The position numbers and the translations under genes were made by a program. Positions 26,228 through 33,654 of a DNA stretch of 33,654 nucleotides are shown piece by piece. A model generated the notes under the pieces. That model did not search any database, was not told the origin of the DNA, and worked only from the letters and a program-made list of their open reading frames with translations. The first letter of the stretch is position 1. Each line of letters begins with the position of its first letter. The DNA comes from an uncultured Gammaproteobacteria bacterium (GTDB taxonomy: Bacteria > Pseudomonadota > Gammaproteobacteria > Arenicellales > JAANXG01), in the NCBI GenBank assembly GCA_947258975.1, contig CAMYKK010000040.1:1-33654 (forward strand), written 5' to 3'.

Positions 26228-27397
26228 TCAACACCGTTGACCGCCGGAGGCGGATATCGGATTGTCGGCCGTGCGCGCCGTCAACGGTGTGAGATTATGC
26301 TCACGTTGCAGGCATTGGGCGCGGGTCAGGCGCCGTTGTTGGATGCGTCGCCAGATCCCCCAACCCTGTGTATCCACCTTAGATGCGGCGTAGGCGTCGG
26401 CATTGGCATCCGCGTCGCGTCGCGAACGGCGCCACTCACTGACACGTTCGCGAACGAACCTGGGGGAGGCCCACTGTAACAGATTCTTCGCCAGCAACCT
26501 GCGCGCCCTCCTATTCGTAACTATCGCAGGGTCCGCCGCTACGGCGCTGAACAACCAGCGCAGCGCCTGGCCATGGTTGCCCGCGAAGCTACATCGACCC
26601 GCCAAATACCAGGCGTAATTGCCACGAGACCAGCGTTCGATCGCGCGCGGGATCGACAGTTCGCGCTGGCGCACCGCGCGCATCATCGTCCTGTAGGACT
26701 CTAACATCTGCTCCGAGTTGCCCGACATGCTGTCCGAGGTCTTCCGGTAGCGCACGAGATACTCGGGGATGCACGCAAACTCATAGTGTTCCGCGATGCG
26801 AAGATAGAGATCCCAGTCCTCGCACCCTTGTGCTCCACGCTCTTTGAAGTCTTGGTTGTAGGTACTAACCCGCTCTAAAACCGCCCGCCTAATCAGAGGA
26901 GAGCTGGAGTTGCCGATAAAGTTACCGAGCAACAAAGGCAGCCAGACATCGCCCTGCACTCCGAGTTGGTTCCCGTAGCCGCTTAAGATCTCATTGTTTT
27001 CGTCAATTCGCTCGGACCACGTGTAGATCAGTCCGACGATGTCGGGCGACGCGGCCATCAACCGGACTTGTTTCTCTAGTTTCGATTTGTGCCAAAGATC
27101 ATCGGCGTCGATGGGTGCGACATAAGCGCCGCGGGATTCCCGAATAGCCCGGTTGCGGGCCGCGGCGACTCCCGAGTTTTTCTGTCGGAGCACGTGCACG
27201 CGATTGTCAGCACCGGCGTAGCCTTGCGCGATTTCGGCAGTGCGGTCGGTGGACCCGTCGTCCACGACCCACACCTCGAGGTTCGTATAACTCTGCCCGA
27301 GTACCGAGTCGAGGGTTGGGCCGATATACCGCTCGGCGTTGAACGCCGGGAGCACAACGGTGACGAGGACGCTAATATCGTTTTCGGCTGGTCTCAT
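26228..27397 (-). CDS. Family 2 glycosyltransferase
   Basis: 389 residues. The GT-A domain starts SVLVTVVLPAFNAERYIGPT, then VWVVDDGSTDRTAE, GVAAARNRAIRESRG and the DxD-type metal motif PIDADDLWHK, with the downstream acceptor-side CEDWDLYLRI. The C-terminal 150 residues are basic and helical (RARRLLAKNLLQW, RRIQQRRLTRAQ). It is soluble or membrane-associated at the cytoplasmic face. It overlaps the upstream GT gene by four bases, so the three GT genes form one translational unit. Confidence 0.92.
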   Translation of the reverse strand: MRPAENDISVLVTVVLPAFNAERYIGPTLDSVLGQSYTNLEVWVVDDGSTDRTAEIAQGYAGADNRVHVLRQKNSGVAAARNRAIRESRGAYVAPIDADDLWHKSKLEKQVRLMAASPDIVGLIYTWSERIDENNEILSGYGNQLGVQGDVWLPLLLGNFIGNSSSPLIRRAVLERVSTYNQDFKERGAQGCEDWDLYLRIAEHYEFACIPEYLVRYRKTSDSMSGNSEQMLESYRTMMRAVRQRELSIPRAIERWSRGNYAWYLAGRCSFAGNHGQALRWLFSAVAADPAIVTNRRARRLLAKNLLQWASPRFVRERVSEWRRSRRDADANADAYAASKVDTQGWGIWRRIQQRRLTRAQCLQREHNLTPLTARTADNPISASGGQRC

Positions 27398-28431
27398 CTA
27401 ACAGGACTGCGAGGGGCATCGGCAACGCGCGCCGGTTTCTTGTCTCGTTGCCCTGATGGCAAATTGAGCAACGTTCTGGCTAAAGTTAAACCCAGCGTGC
27501 GCGGCGCAATCCACACCATCGCGAGAGCGACCGACAGCGCCAACGCTTTTACCCTTCCTGTACCGCCGGTCATCAGCGGCGACAATACCAGCACATGGAA
27601 CGGAATGGTTTCGTAGTTGCGGTCCATCAGCGCAACTGAGTGGGCTTCCAAATTGTGTCGCCAGGACCGTTTCCACTTATGCCAACGCTCTTCGGGGGGC
27701 TGGTAGCCTGCCTTCTTTGCCCAATGCGTCACGTAATCTATGTTTCGCTTCACTCTATGAAGTTTCTTCTTGAGTGATGCCGCTGTGAACACAGTCCGGC
27801 CGTACCAATGGTTGTCGTCGTGTATCCGATAATGGGCTACGGTGACGGGAATGGACTCGACAGGTCCAAACAGGGGTGCGACCCGGTTTAGGTATCCGTC
27901 TGGATAATCGATCTCAGGAAGCGGCATGACCAGTTCGAGGAACCAGCGCCGCCAGGCGTTTCCGGAATTATAAGGGGCGCGATAACTCGGCCTCGTGGTC
28001 AGCAAGTCCTCGCTGTAATCTCCGGACGGTGGAAGTTTACGGGGAATCTTCTCCCCGGTCGGCGTCCCAGACTTGTCGACTACCTTAAGATATCCTTGGC
28101 TCTTGACGAGGCGATTGTCCCTCCGCAAGGGCTCCACCAGCGTACTTACCGCGCCTGGCAGCAGTACATCATCGGCATCGAGAAATATCACGACCTCGCC
28201 GCGGCTCATCGCAAAGCCTCTATTGGTGGCGGCGCACTGACCCGCGTGAGGACTCCCGGTGGCCACCACCTGATCGCCAAAGCTTGCGATGACGGCCTGC
28301 GAATCGTCGCTGGAACCGTCGTCGACGACGATTACCTCGATGGGATCATAGGTCTGCGCGAGGACGCTGTCGATGGCCTCGCCCAGAAAATGACCGTAGT
28401 TGTAGTTCGCAATGACAACGCTGACTAGCAT
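27394..28431 (-). CDS. Family 2 glycosyltransferase, first gene of the polysaccharide operon
   Basis: 345 residues when started at ATG 28431, where the canonical GT2 beginning MLVSVVIANYNYGHFLGEA appears and GAGGGTGG lies just ahead. The frame is open for another 74 codons upstream from 28653, but that extension has no family resemblance and is rejected. Motifs: VIVVDDGSSDDSQ, AATNRGFAMSRGE, and FLDADDVLLPG (DxD). The C-terminal region is basic with a hydrophobic patch (VALAMVWIAPRTLGLTL) that may contact the membrane. A CRP-like site is centred about 70 bp upstream of its start. Confidence 0.9.
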   Translation of the reverse strand: MLVSVVIANYNYGHFLGEAIDSVLAQTYDPIEVIVVDDGSSDDSQAVIASFGDQVVATGSPHAGQCAATNRGFAMSRGEVVIFLDADDVLLPGAVSTLVEPLRRDNRLVKSQGYLKVVDKSGTPTGEKIPRKLPPSGDYSEDLLTTRPSYRAPYNSGNAWRRWFLELVMPLPEIDYPDGYLNRVAPLFGPVESIPVTVAHYRIHDDNHWYGRTVFTAASLKKKLHRVKRNIDYVTHWAKKAGYQPPEERWHKWKRSWRHNLEAHSVALMDRNYETIPFHVLVLSPLMTGGTGRVKALALSVALAMVWIAPRTLGLTLARTLLNLPSGQRDKKPARVADAPRSPVR

Positions 28432-28494
28432 ACCACCCTCGGACCGGCATCCCCCCTGCACAATCTTATTATATCCCCTCGCCCCCGGGCGCAT

Positions 28495-28510
28495 GGTGAC
28501 GAAAGTCACA
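28495..28510. promoter_or_regulatory. CRP/FNR-family-like binding site
   Basis: GGTGACGAAAGTCACA contains the core GTGA-N6-TCAC(A) of CRP-type sites, here part of the perfect palindrome GTGAC-N4-GTCAC. It sits about 64-79 bp upstream of the first glycosyltransferase start on the minus strand. The same core occurs at 33221-33236. Confidence 0.45.
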
Positions 28511-29166
28511 GAGATGTTCCCCGGTACCCCACTATGTTTTCTCCCCCGAGGTGCCGAGTCTGCGATCCCCTTTGCACGGCGCACAGGGCTCCGCTTTATA
28601 CCAATGCCGGACCGACGCAAGGCATCGACGATCACTTGTGTTTCCGGCGCCAACCCAGGCGGTGTTCCACTTGGCGGCGAAACGGATTCACATACTGCGA
28701 CTACCCAGGTTTCCGGCAGCGCCGACAGGAAGCCCCGAGCGATACGCCGCGACCGGAGAATGGGCGCGACGTCCTGAAAGGTCGAGGTGAGGGGATTGCA
28801 GGCGCAGGTTAATGTGGCAGGCGCAGTGTGGTTTCCCGATCCGTCTTGTCTATTCTATGTATACCGTATTTCAATACGGGTCGTACTCTTGAAAAATAGC
28901 TTTTATCCGACCTATTCTCAGACCGTGGCAGCGGGCTGCGGGGACGGCTGTTGTAGAATTAGCTTTATCCATCATAATAAGGCGTTGCCGGCCCGGTGTT
29001 CGGCCACTATTCGGCGATGCGGTGGGTTTCGCCATGGAGAGTTTCGCAACCAAGCAAAGAGCGCCTGCGCACCGCGAATACCAGCAACGGCTTCGCCACC
29101 TCGGCGGGGCGCGGTCATACAACGGGACATGCCCTCCCAGGACAGTAATTCGGAACACAATCTAAG
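28511..29166. other. Divergent intergenic region
   Basis: No supported gene between the minus-strand glycan operon and the plus-strand DHH gene. Open frames on both strands look like GC-driven chance. It contains the palindrome at 28864-28879. Confidence 0.35.
28864..28879. promoter_or_regulatory. Palindrome CCGTATT-TC-AATACGG
   Basis: Perfect 7-bp arms and a 2-bp spacer in the divergent intergenic region, the size of a typical dimeric repressor operator. The partner protein is unknown. Confidence 0.3.
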
Positions 29167-29184
29167 GTGTATCTTTAAATACAC
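29167..29184. promoter_or_regulatory. Palindrome GTGTAT-N6-ATACAC at the DHH gene start
   Basis: Perfect 6-bp arms ending 12 bases before the ATG at 29197 and directly touching the ribosome site GGAGA. It could be an operator or an RNA hairpin limiting translation. Confidence 0.35.
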
Positions 29185-29196
29185 GGAGATTTGCGC

Positions 29197-30153
29197 ATGA
29201 AGTATTATGACGTTTTCAATGGAGACGCAGATGGAATCTGCGCCTTGCAGCAACTGCGCTTGGATGAACCAGTCGCCAGCGTCCTGGTCACCGGCGTCAA
29301 GCGGGATATAGCACTGCTCGAAAGGGTCGCGGCCGATCCCGGTGATCGGGTTACCGTACTCGACGTCTCGTTGGACTCAAACAGAAAGGGGCTTGAGGCC
29401 TTGCTCTCTCGTGGCGCCCAGGTACTCTATTTCGATCATCACTTCGCGGGCGATATCCCGGACGATCCCAAGCTGACGGCGACCATCGATACGTCACCAA
29501 AGACTTGCACAAGTCTGTTAGTGAACAAGCACCTGCAAGGGAAACATCTTCCGTGGGCGGTCGTCGGCGCGTTTGGCGACAACTTCGACGAATCAGCGCG
29601 CCAGGCGGCGGCTTCTCTGCACCTAAACGAGGACCGATTTAACCAACTGCGGGAACTTGGGATACTGATCAACTACAACGCGTACGGCCGCAGCGTAGAC
29701 GATTTGCACATAGCGCCGGACGAATTGCTCACCCGCCTGCGTTCCTATAGCGACCCATTTGCATTCATCGCCGAGAATACGACCTTTGCCTTACTGCGCG
29801 ACGGATATGAAGGCGACATGCGCAACGCGCAAGCCATCGCGCCGGATAGAGCCAGCGAGAAAAGTGCGGTGTACGTTCTTCCCTCCGCCGCATGGGCCAA
29901 TCGGGTAAGCGGCGTATTCGCCAACCAGCTTGCTCGTCAAGCACCGAATCGTGCTCACGCGCTGTTGACGACTCTGATCGACGGTGGCTACCTGGTCAGT
30001 GTGCGCGCGCCGGTGAACGATCCGCAAGGTGCCGATACGCTGTGCCGACAATTCCCCACCGGAGGGGGACGCAAAGCGGCGGCCGGCATCAACCGGCTGC
30101 AGGAGAATGCACTGCAGGAATTTATCACCCAATTCGAAGCGGCGTATCAATGA
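29197..30153 (+). CDS. DHH-family phosphoesterase
   Basis: 318 residues from ATG 29197 (GGAGA eight bases ahead). The TTG at 29191 is less likely. The metal-binding DHH motifs are visible: FNGDADGICAL (Asp10, Asp12), TVLDVSLD (Asp56) and FDHH at 79-82. A DHHA1-like C-terminus is suggested by the glycine-rich FPTGGGRKAAAGINRL near residue 295. Related proteins cleave phosphoester bonds in small nucleotides or short RNAs with manganese. The exact substrate cannot be read here. A transporter gene follows 52 bases downstream in the same direction, likely in one transcript. Confidence 0.85.
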   Translation: MKYYDVFNGDADGICALQQLRLDEPVASVLVTGVKRDIALLERVAADPGDRVTVLDVSLDSNRKGLEALLSRGAQVLYFDHHFAGDIPDDPKLTATIDTSPKTCTSLLVNKHLQGKHLPWAVVGAFGDNFDESARQAAASLHLNEDRFNQLRELGILINYNAYGRSVDDLHIAPDELLTRLRSYSDPFAFIAENTTFALLRDGYEGDMRNAQAIAPDRASEKSAVYVLPSAAWANRVSGVFANQLARQAPNRAHALLTTLIDGGYLVSVRAPVNDPQGADTLCRQFPTGGGRKAAAGINRLQENALQEFITQFEAAYQ

Positions 30154-30205
30154 CGGCTTGCCCGCTTGGGGAGCGGCGATAACGGCATGGAGTAACATTG
30201 CGAAT

Positions 30206-31975
30206 ATGATCTGGGAGGCTTGGCTTACCTTGGGAGTAATTGCGCTGTGCTTCGGTACCATGGTTACGAACCGAATCGCACCGGATATCGTGATGATGGG
30301 TGGGGTCACCATCCTGCTTGTCAGCGGCGTGCTCAGTCCCGCAGAAGCACTTGGGGGGTTGGCCAACGAGGGATTAATCACCGTAGCCGTGTTGTACGTC
30401 GTGGTCAGCGGCTTACAGGAAACGGGGGGAATAGCGTGGATCGTTCAGTCGCTGCTCGGTCGGCCGAGGTCGCTGGCCAACGCGCAACTGAAAATGATGA
30501 CGCCGGTGGCGGCGCTCAGTGCTTTTCTCAACAATACACCTGTGGTTGCGGTTTTTTTACCTGCCATCAAGGAATGGGCGGCCTTGCATCGCATGTCTGT
30601 GTCCAAGCTTATGATCCCGCTGAGTTACGCGGCGATCGCGGGTGGAACCTGTACCCTCATCGGTACCAGCACCAATTTGGTTGTCAATGGCCTACTCATA
30701 TCCGAGACCGATCTGCCGCGACTCGCCATGTTCGATATCGCCTGGATCGGCGTACCCGTGGTGGTGGCGGTGTTTTGCTATCTTGTAGCGGTAAGCAATA
30801 CGCTGCTGCCGGACCGGCGCCCCGCCATCGGCGATTTTTCAAACGTTCGCGAATACACGGTGGAAATGCTGGTTGAACCCGCCAGCCCGCTGGTAGGAAA
30901 GAGCATCGAGGAAGCCAATTTACGACGCCTGCCGGGTATGTACCTCATCGAGGTGGAGCGTGATCAACACGTGATCACGGCGGTTTCACCGGAAGAGCGT
31001 CTGCGCGAGCACGACCGATTGGTGTTCGTTGGTGTAGTGGAGTCAGTCGTTCATCTGCAGAAGATCCGTGGTCTCAAACCGGCCACCGATCAGGTATTCA
31101 AACTGGATCCACCGCATAGGGAACGTTGCCTGTCGGAAGCGGTGATCTCCAACAGCTCGCCGCTGGTAGGCAAGAACGTCCGCGAGGGTCAATTCAGAAC
31201 CCGTTACAACGCCGCAATTATCGCGGTGGCGCGAAATGGGGTGAAGATCAAGGACAAGATCGGTGACATCGTATTACGGCCGGGAGACACATTGCTGATC
31301 GTATCCCATCCCTGGTTTGCGGAGCACTATCGTAACTCCCGAGATTTCTTTCTCGTCAGCCGCCTGGATAACGCGCGTCCTCCCCGCCACGAACGTGGCG
31401 TGCTTGCGATGGGCATACTCGGGGCCATGGTCGTATCGGTGGCGTTGGGGTGGTTGAGCATGCTGCAGGCGGCAATGCTGGCCGCCGGACTCATGATCGT
31501 TACCCGCTGCACCCGCGGATCCGTCGCACGCAACGCAGTGGATTGGCAGGTTCTGATCGTGATTGCAGCGTCTTTCGCGATTGGTAACGCGCTGCAGAAA
31601 AGCGGAGCGGCTGGGACCATCGCTGAACAGCTCATCGGCCTGTCGGCCGGGATGCCGTGGCTGGCCTTGACCATCGTGTATCTCGTCACCTCGATTTTCA
31701 CCGCCCTGGCTACGAACAACGCGGCTGCCGTAGTCATGTTTCCCATAGCGCTGGCCACCGCACAAAGCCTCAACGTAAGCTTCCTGCCGTTCGCGATCAC
31801 GCTCATGATCGCCGCTTCCGCCGCATTTGCCACTCCCATCGGCTATCAGACGAACCTGATGGTGTTCGGAGCTGGCGGTTATCGCTTCTCCGACTACGGC
31901 CGTATTGGCGTTCCTCTAACGGCGTTGATCTGTTTCATCACGGTGCTGATCACGCCTCTCGTGTGGCCGTTTTAG
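30206..31975 (+). CDS. SLC13 (DASS) family transporter with two RCK_C domains
   Basis: 589 residues from ATG 30206, where the first membrane helix begins ([17 protein letters not shown]). The longer frame from 30029 runs back into the DHH gene and is rejected. The first membrane half contains [18 protein letters not shown] and [19 protein letters not shown], the SNT sodium/substrate motif. The middle holds two TrkA-C/RCK_C regulatory domains (about 213-290 and 303-376, both with SPLVGK). The second half repeats the fold with [17 protein letters not shown] and [20 protein letters not shown]. Members carry sulfate, dicarboxylates or related anions; the substrate here is not determinable. Confidence 0.92.
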   Translation: MIWEAWLTLGVIALCFGTMVTNRIAPDIVMMGGVTILLVSGVLSPAEALGGLANEGLITVAVLYVVVSGLQETGGIAWIVQSLLGRPRSLANAQLKMMTPVAALSAFLNNTPVVAVFLPAIKEWAALHRMSVSKLMIPLSYAAIAGGTCTLIGTSTNLVVNGLLISETDLPRLAMFDIAWIGVPVVVAVFCYLVAVSNTLLPDRRPAIGDFSNVREYTVEMLVEPASPLVGKSIEEANLRRLPGMYLIEVERDQHVITAVSPEERLREHDRLVFVGVVESVVHLQKIRGLKPATDQVFKLDPPHRERCLSEAVISNSSPLVGKNVREGQFRTRYNAAIIAVARNGVKIKDKIGDIVLRPGDTLLIVSHPWFAEHYRNSRDFFLVSRLDNARPPRHERGVLAMGILGAMVVSVALGWLSMLQAAMLAAGLMIVTRCTRGSVARNAVDWQVLIVIAASFAIGNALQKSGAAGTIAEQLIGLSAGMPWLALTIVYLVTSIFTALATNNAAAVVMFPIALATAQSLNVSFLPFAITLMIAASAAFATPIGYQTNLMVFGAGGYRFSDYGRIGVPLTALICFITVLITPLVWPF

Positions 31976-32055
31976 GGTGACGTTTTTGGGGAGACGCTCT
32001 TTCACTTCTTGCAGCGCACGCGGATTTTGCTCTTCCTGTAAGACGCCAGCGCTTG

Positions 32056-32192
32056 CCAGCGGTGTCGCTAATTCACCCGGCCGATGATATTGGATCAGTG
32101 ACTATCGTTGAACCCAAACGGTGACGTCCGCTACCAGCTAAAGACGCCGTATCAAAACGGTACGACGCATGTCATCTTCGAGCCCCTGGTGT
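32056..32192 (+). pseudogene. IS91-family transposase fragment
   Basis: One frame gives FTRP, a stop, then LSLNPNGDVRYQLKTPYQNG and TTHVIFEPL. This is the conserved 'TRPa.s..rLsLtpnG.v.Y.LKtPyrdGTTHv.fePL' stretch from the later middle of IS91-type transposases. That region is absent from the relic at 18226-18727, so the two pieces are complementary. Sequence on either side is unreadable. Confidence 0.75.
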
Positions 32193-32254
32193 CCTCCGCA
32201 AATACCTCATCTGCCTTGTTCCGCTTAGCTTCATCAAGCGTTAGTCATCGTGGA

Positions 32255-32467
32255 CTATCCCGCATGAAACCCGAGATACCGTACGCGACAATTTCCATTA
32301 AGCTGACCTTGGAGACAATCTTTGAATACTTCCTTGCGCGGTCGGGGATTACGTGTTTCGAATACCGCGATCTGTCGGCGTGACACCGGGTCTTCAAGAA
32401 CCAACTCATGACTCGGACGGGCGGCAGTTCGCAGAGCGCTCATCACTAAGCTCAACCATTTGAACAT
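32255..32467 (-). pseudogene. IS3/IS481-type integrase-core transposase, N-terminal relic
   Basis: The minus-strand reading MFKWLSLVMSALRTAARPSH, ELVLEDPVSRRQIAVFETR, NPRPR resembles the usual start of rve-containing transposases ('l.s.lrs...L.lENlaLRqQLavl.r..prpr'). After NPRPR the homology is lost, so it is a short stub. Confidence 0.55.
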
Positions 32468-32576
32468 GGCTTTCAGACTAGCTGGAGTGCGTAGAAGAAG
32501 GTCATATATTCAAGCACAATCAATTTGTAGCACCACACGCCGGTTTAAAAGCAGAACTACGAATTCGCCATGGACA

Positions 32577-32630
32577 GCTCCTCAATAGATACCGACTTCA
32601 GAGAAAAGGGCTTTTATTCTACTTAAACTC
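32577..32630. repeat. 54-bp repeat, right copy
   Basis: Identical to 18896-18949 in direct orientation, 13,681 bases away. Its right edge coincides with the truncation point of the IS110 transposase relic, just as the left copy's edge coincides with the truncation of aceK. Confidence 0.9.
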
Positions 32631-32983
32631 CCGATTCACCGTCAGCACGGCTTGTTGCTTGGGGGGGGTTCACCGCCACAAAGCGCACGTTCGGTCGGGT
32701 GAGCGTTTCACAGATCGCCTCGGCGTCGTTGCGGTCGTTTTTATCGCTTTTACGGTAGGCCTTGACAAAGCGCGGCGCCATCAGCCAAACCTCATGTCCA
32801 AGGCGGATAAGCTCGCGCACGCCTCCATGCCGACCATGCAAGGCGCGAGCTGCTCAAAGAACCGCAATACTTTCCCCGGGGCAGCCGCCGGTGAACCCCC
32901 AACTCACCGCGTGCATCGATACCGTGGACCTCGAATACATGCTTTGCTATATTATATGCAAGGCCGATGTGTGCAATCTTCAT
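32631..32983 (-). pseudogene. IS110-family transposase, truncated and frameshifted
   Basis: From ATG 32983 (GGAGGAG ahead) it reads MKIAHIGLAYNIAKHVFEVH, GIDARGELGVHRRLPRGK. Then, with frame changes and a small deletion, it reads QLAPCMVGMEAC, RELIRLGHEVWLMAPRFVKA, YRKSDKNDRNDAEAICE and PNVRFVAVNPPKQQAVLTVNRE. These are the N-terminal DEDD-type motifs of IS110 transposases. Only about a third of the usual 340 or so residues remain before the frame runs into the 54-bp repeat. Confidence 0.88.
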
Positions 32984-33067
32984 GCTCGGACTCCTCCTTC
33001 CTGTGATTGGTGGAAACAGACTTCCAATCTGGCACATCACGATGCCGAATGGGAGGGGAGTCCATGC

Positions 33068-33209
33068 CATCTGAAGTATCCATCCCTATATTATCAGAGT
33101 TCGAAAAACCAAAAGTGCGATTTTCGTTTTTCTCCACAGTTCAACCACTTACGTGACTGAACTGTGTAAGTAGATCCGTGTAATGGCGGAACTTCTGAAT
33201 TCATCAGGA
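33068..33209 (-). mobile_element. Left end of IS110-family element with hairpin (putative guide RNA region)
   Basis: Non-coding end 5' of the transposase relic; inverted copy of 503-647. The hairpin at 33103-33132 has arms GAAAAAC/GTTTTTC and AAAA/TTTT with one C-C mismatch and loop GTGCGA. The presumed outer edge is near TGAATTCATCAGG. In IS110-group elements this left end is transcribed as the guide (bridge) RNA. Confidence 0.6.
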
Positions 33210-33220
33210 GCCGCTTATAA

Positions 33221-33236
33221 AGTGACTTTAGTCACA
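33221..33236. promoter_or_regulatory. CRP-like binding site upstream of the last gene
   Basis: AGTGACTTTAGTCACA matches TGTGA-N6-TCACA at nine of ten informative positions and is a perfect GTGAC-N4-GTCAC palindrome. It lies 173 bp before the ATG at 33409 and just outside the IS110 end. Confidence 0.5.
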
Positions 33237-33408
33237 AAACCACAGCGTAAAAATAGGTTACATTTTTCAGTAGTTCTCCCGAGGCAGCATTGTGCGATGA
33301 GCACGTTAAGAGGTAAACTACCGCTGTTAGTGTGGGGGCCGTAGTAAATTGGTGATAAATCCAAGTTACGTTACGTGACGGGCCGAAACTGCGGATCGGG
33401 AGGTAGTG

Positions 33409-33654
33409 ATGTCATATCAAAACTCACTTGCCTCGATTTCAACAGAAATCGAGGCAAACAGAGCGAACGTACAAACCACTGAAACTGGAACAACGTTGTC
33501 ACCCAGTGGAACGACGTTGTCACCCAGTGGAACGACGTTGTCACCCAGTGGAACGACGTTGTCACCCAGCATCGTACGGGGGTTGTTTGGGATACTTGAC
33601 GCTCTGTTGATTTTTACCATCGGCTTCGTAACATCCTTGGTCGTACCAAGCTCG
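33409..33654 (+). CDS. Partial membrane protein with GTTLSPS heptad repeats
   Basis: Open from ATG 33409 to the window end (82 codons, no stop), with the strong ribosome site GGGAGGT six bases ahead. Residues 1-26 (MSYQNSLASISTEIEANRAN VQTTET) are hydrophilic. Residues 27-54 are four copies of GTTLSPS, encoded by 21-bp units at 33487-33570 that are nearly identical in DNA. Residues 55-79 form a membrane helix (IVRGLFGILDALLIFTIGFV). A short low-complexity cytoplasmic tail before a 'LDALLI' helix recalls polyprenyl-phosphate sugar transferases that start polysaccharide chains, but too little is visible to claim that. Confidence 0.6.
   Translation, partial: MSYQNSLASISTEIEANRANVQTTETGTTLSPSGTTLSPSGTTLSPSGTTLSPSIVRGLFGILDALLIFTIGFVTSLVVPSS

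Noticed and set aside
27394-28653. Longer start for the first glycosyltransferase (74 extra residues)
   Set aside because: The GT2 domain begins exactly at ATG 28431 with a ribosome site; the extension has no family resemblance and crosses the CRP-like site. The frame is open further up only because of base composition.
28787-29200. 137-codon plus-strand frame before the DHH gene
   Set aside because: Low-complexity, Cys/Arg-rich product without known motifs, running through a palindrome and into the DHH start; probably chance.
33371-33620. Antisense frames with TTSFHWV repeats, and a CRISPR-like look of the 21-bp array
   Set aside because: Repeats are contiguous without spacers, and they stay in frame in a plus-strand gene with a strong ribosome site. 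This is a coding minisatellite, not CRISPR.

Overview
The window looks like a chromosomal segment of a gammaproteobacterium. Supporting signs are an aceK relic, a Wzm/Wzt-type ABC exporter, a sigma-54 type enhancer-binding protein next to a complete-looking Tad (Flp) pilus operon, and decayed IS91, IS110 and IS3/IS481 transposases. The exact genus cannot be read from the sequence. Several housekeeping-type genes are broken beside IS debris (an MFS transporter, aceK, an ECF sigma factor), so this is a region under active decay and rearrangement.

Layout. 1-900: a 67-bp inverted-repeat element, a frameshifted MFS transporter stub and a solo end of an IS110-family element. 914-1615 (-): a secreted hypothetical protein. 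1616-2262: a non-coding region holding a good sigma-54 promoter and an upstream palindrome. 2263-14963 (+): a Tad operon with two Flp pilins, an accessory AAA+ ATPase, CpaB, CpaC secretin, a small lipoprotein, a TadG-like protein, two TadE-like pseudopilins, TadZ/CpaE, TadA/CpaF, TadB, TadC and a TadD-like TPR lipoprotein. 14905-15591 (+): an HTH + S24 regulator, overlapping tadD, that appears unable to self-cleave. 15606-17021 (-): a sigma-54 activator facing the operon. The prepilin peptidase is not in the window.

17022-20121 is a graveyard: a 154-bp tandem duplication, an IS91-family transposase relic, and an aceK pseudogene whose 5' part is replaced by a 54-bp sequence. That 54-bp sequence recurs exactly at 32577-32630, so the two copies bracket about 13.7 kb as direct repeats. 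Inside lie a frameshifted ECF sigma factor with its zinc-finger anti-sigma factor. Next comes a minus-strand polysaccharide cluster: two single-domain GT2 glycosyltransferases, one 888-residue tandem-duplicated GT2 protein, and Wzm and Wzt. Divergent from it are a DHH phosphoesterase and an SLC13/RCK_C transporter.

31976-33209 holds relics of IS91, IS3/IS481 and IS110 transposases. The IS110 end at 33068-33209 is an inverted copy of the one at 503-647. Both copies keep the same hairpin, at the place where IS110-group elements encode their guide (bridge) RNA. The window closes with the start of a new membrane protein carrying four GTTLSPS heptads, preceded by a CRP-like site. A second CRP-like site lies upstream of the first glycosyltransferase.

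Functional reading (inference): a surface-attachment region, in which a sigma-54 controlled Tad pilus sits next to a polysaccharide export cluster that may have been assembled or bounded by mobile elements.
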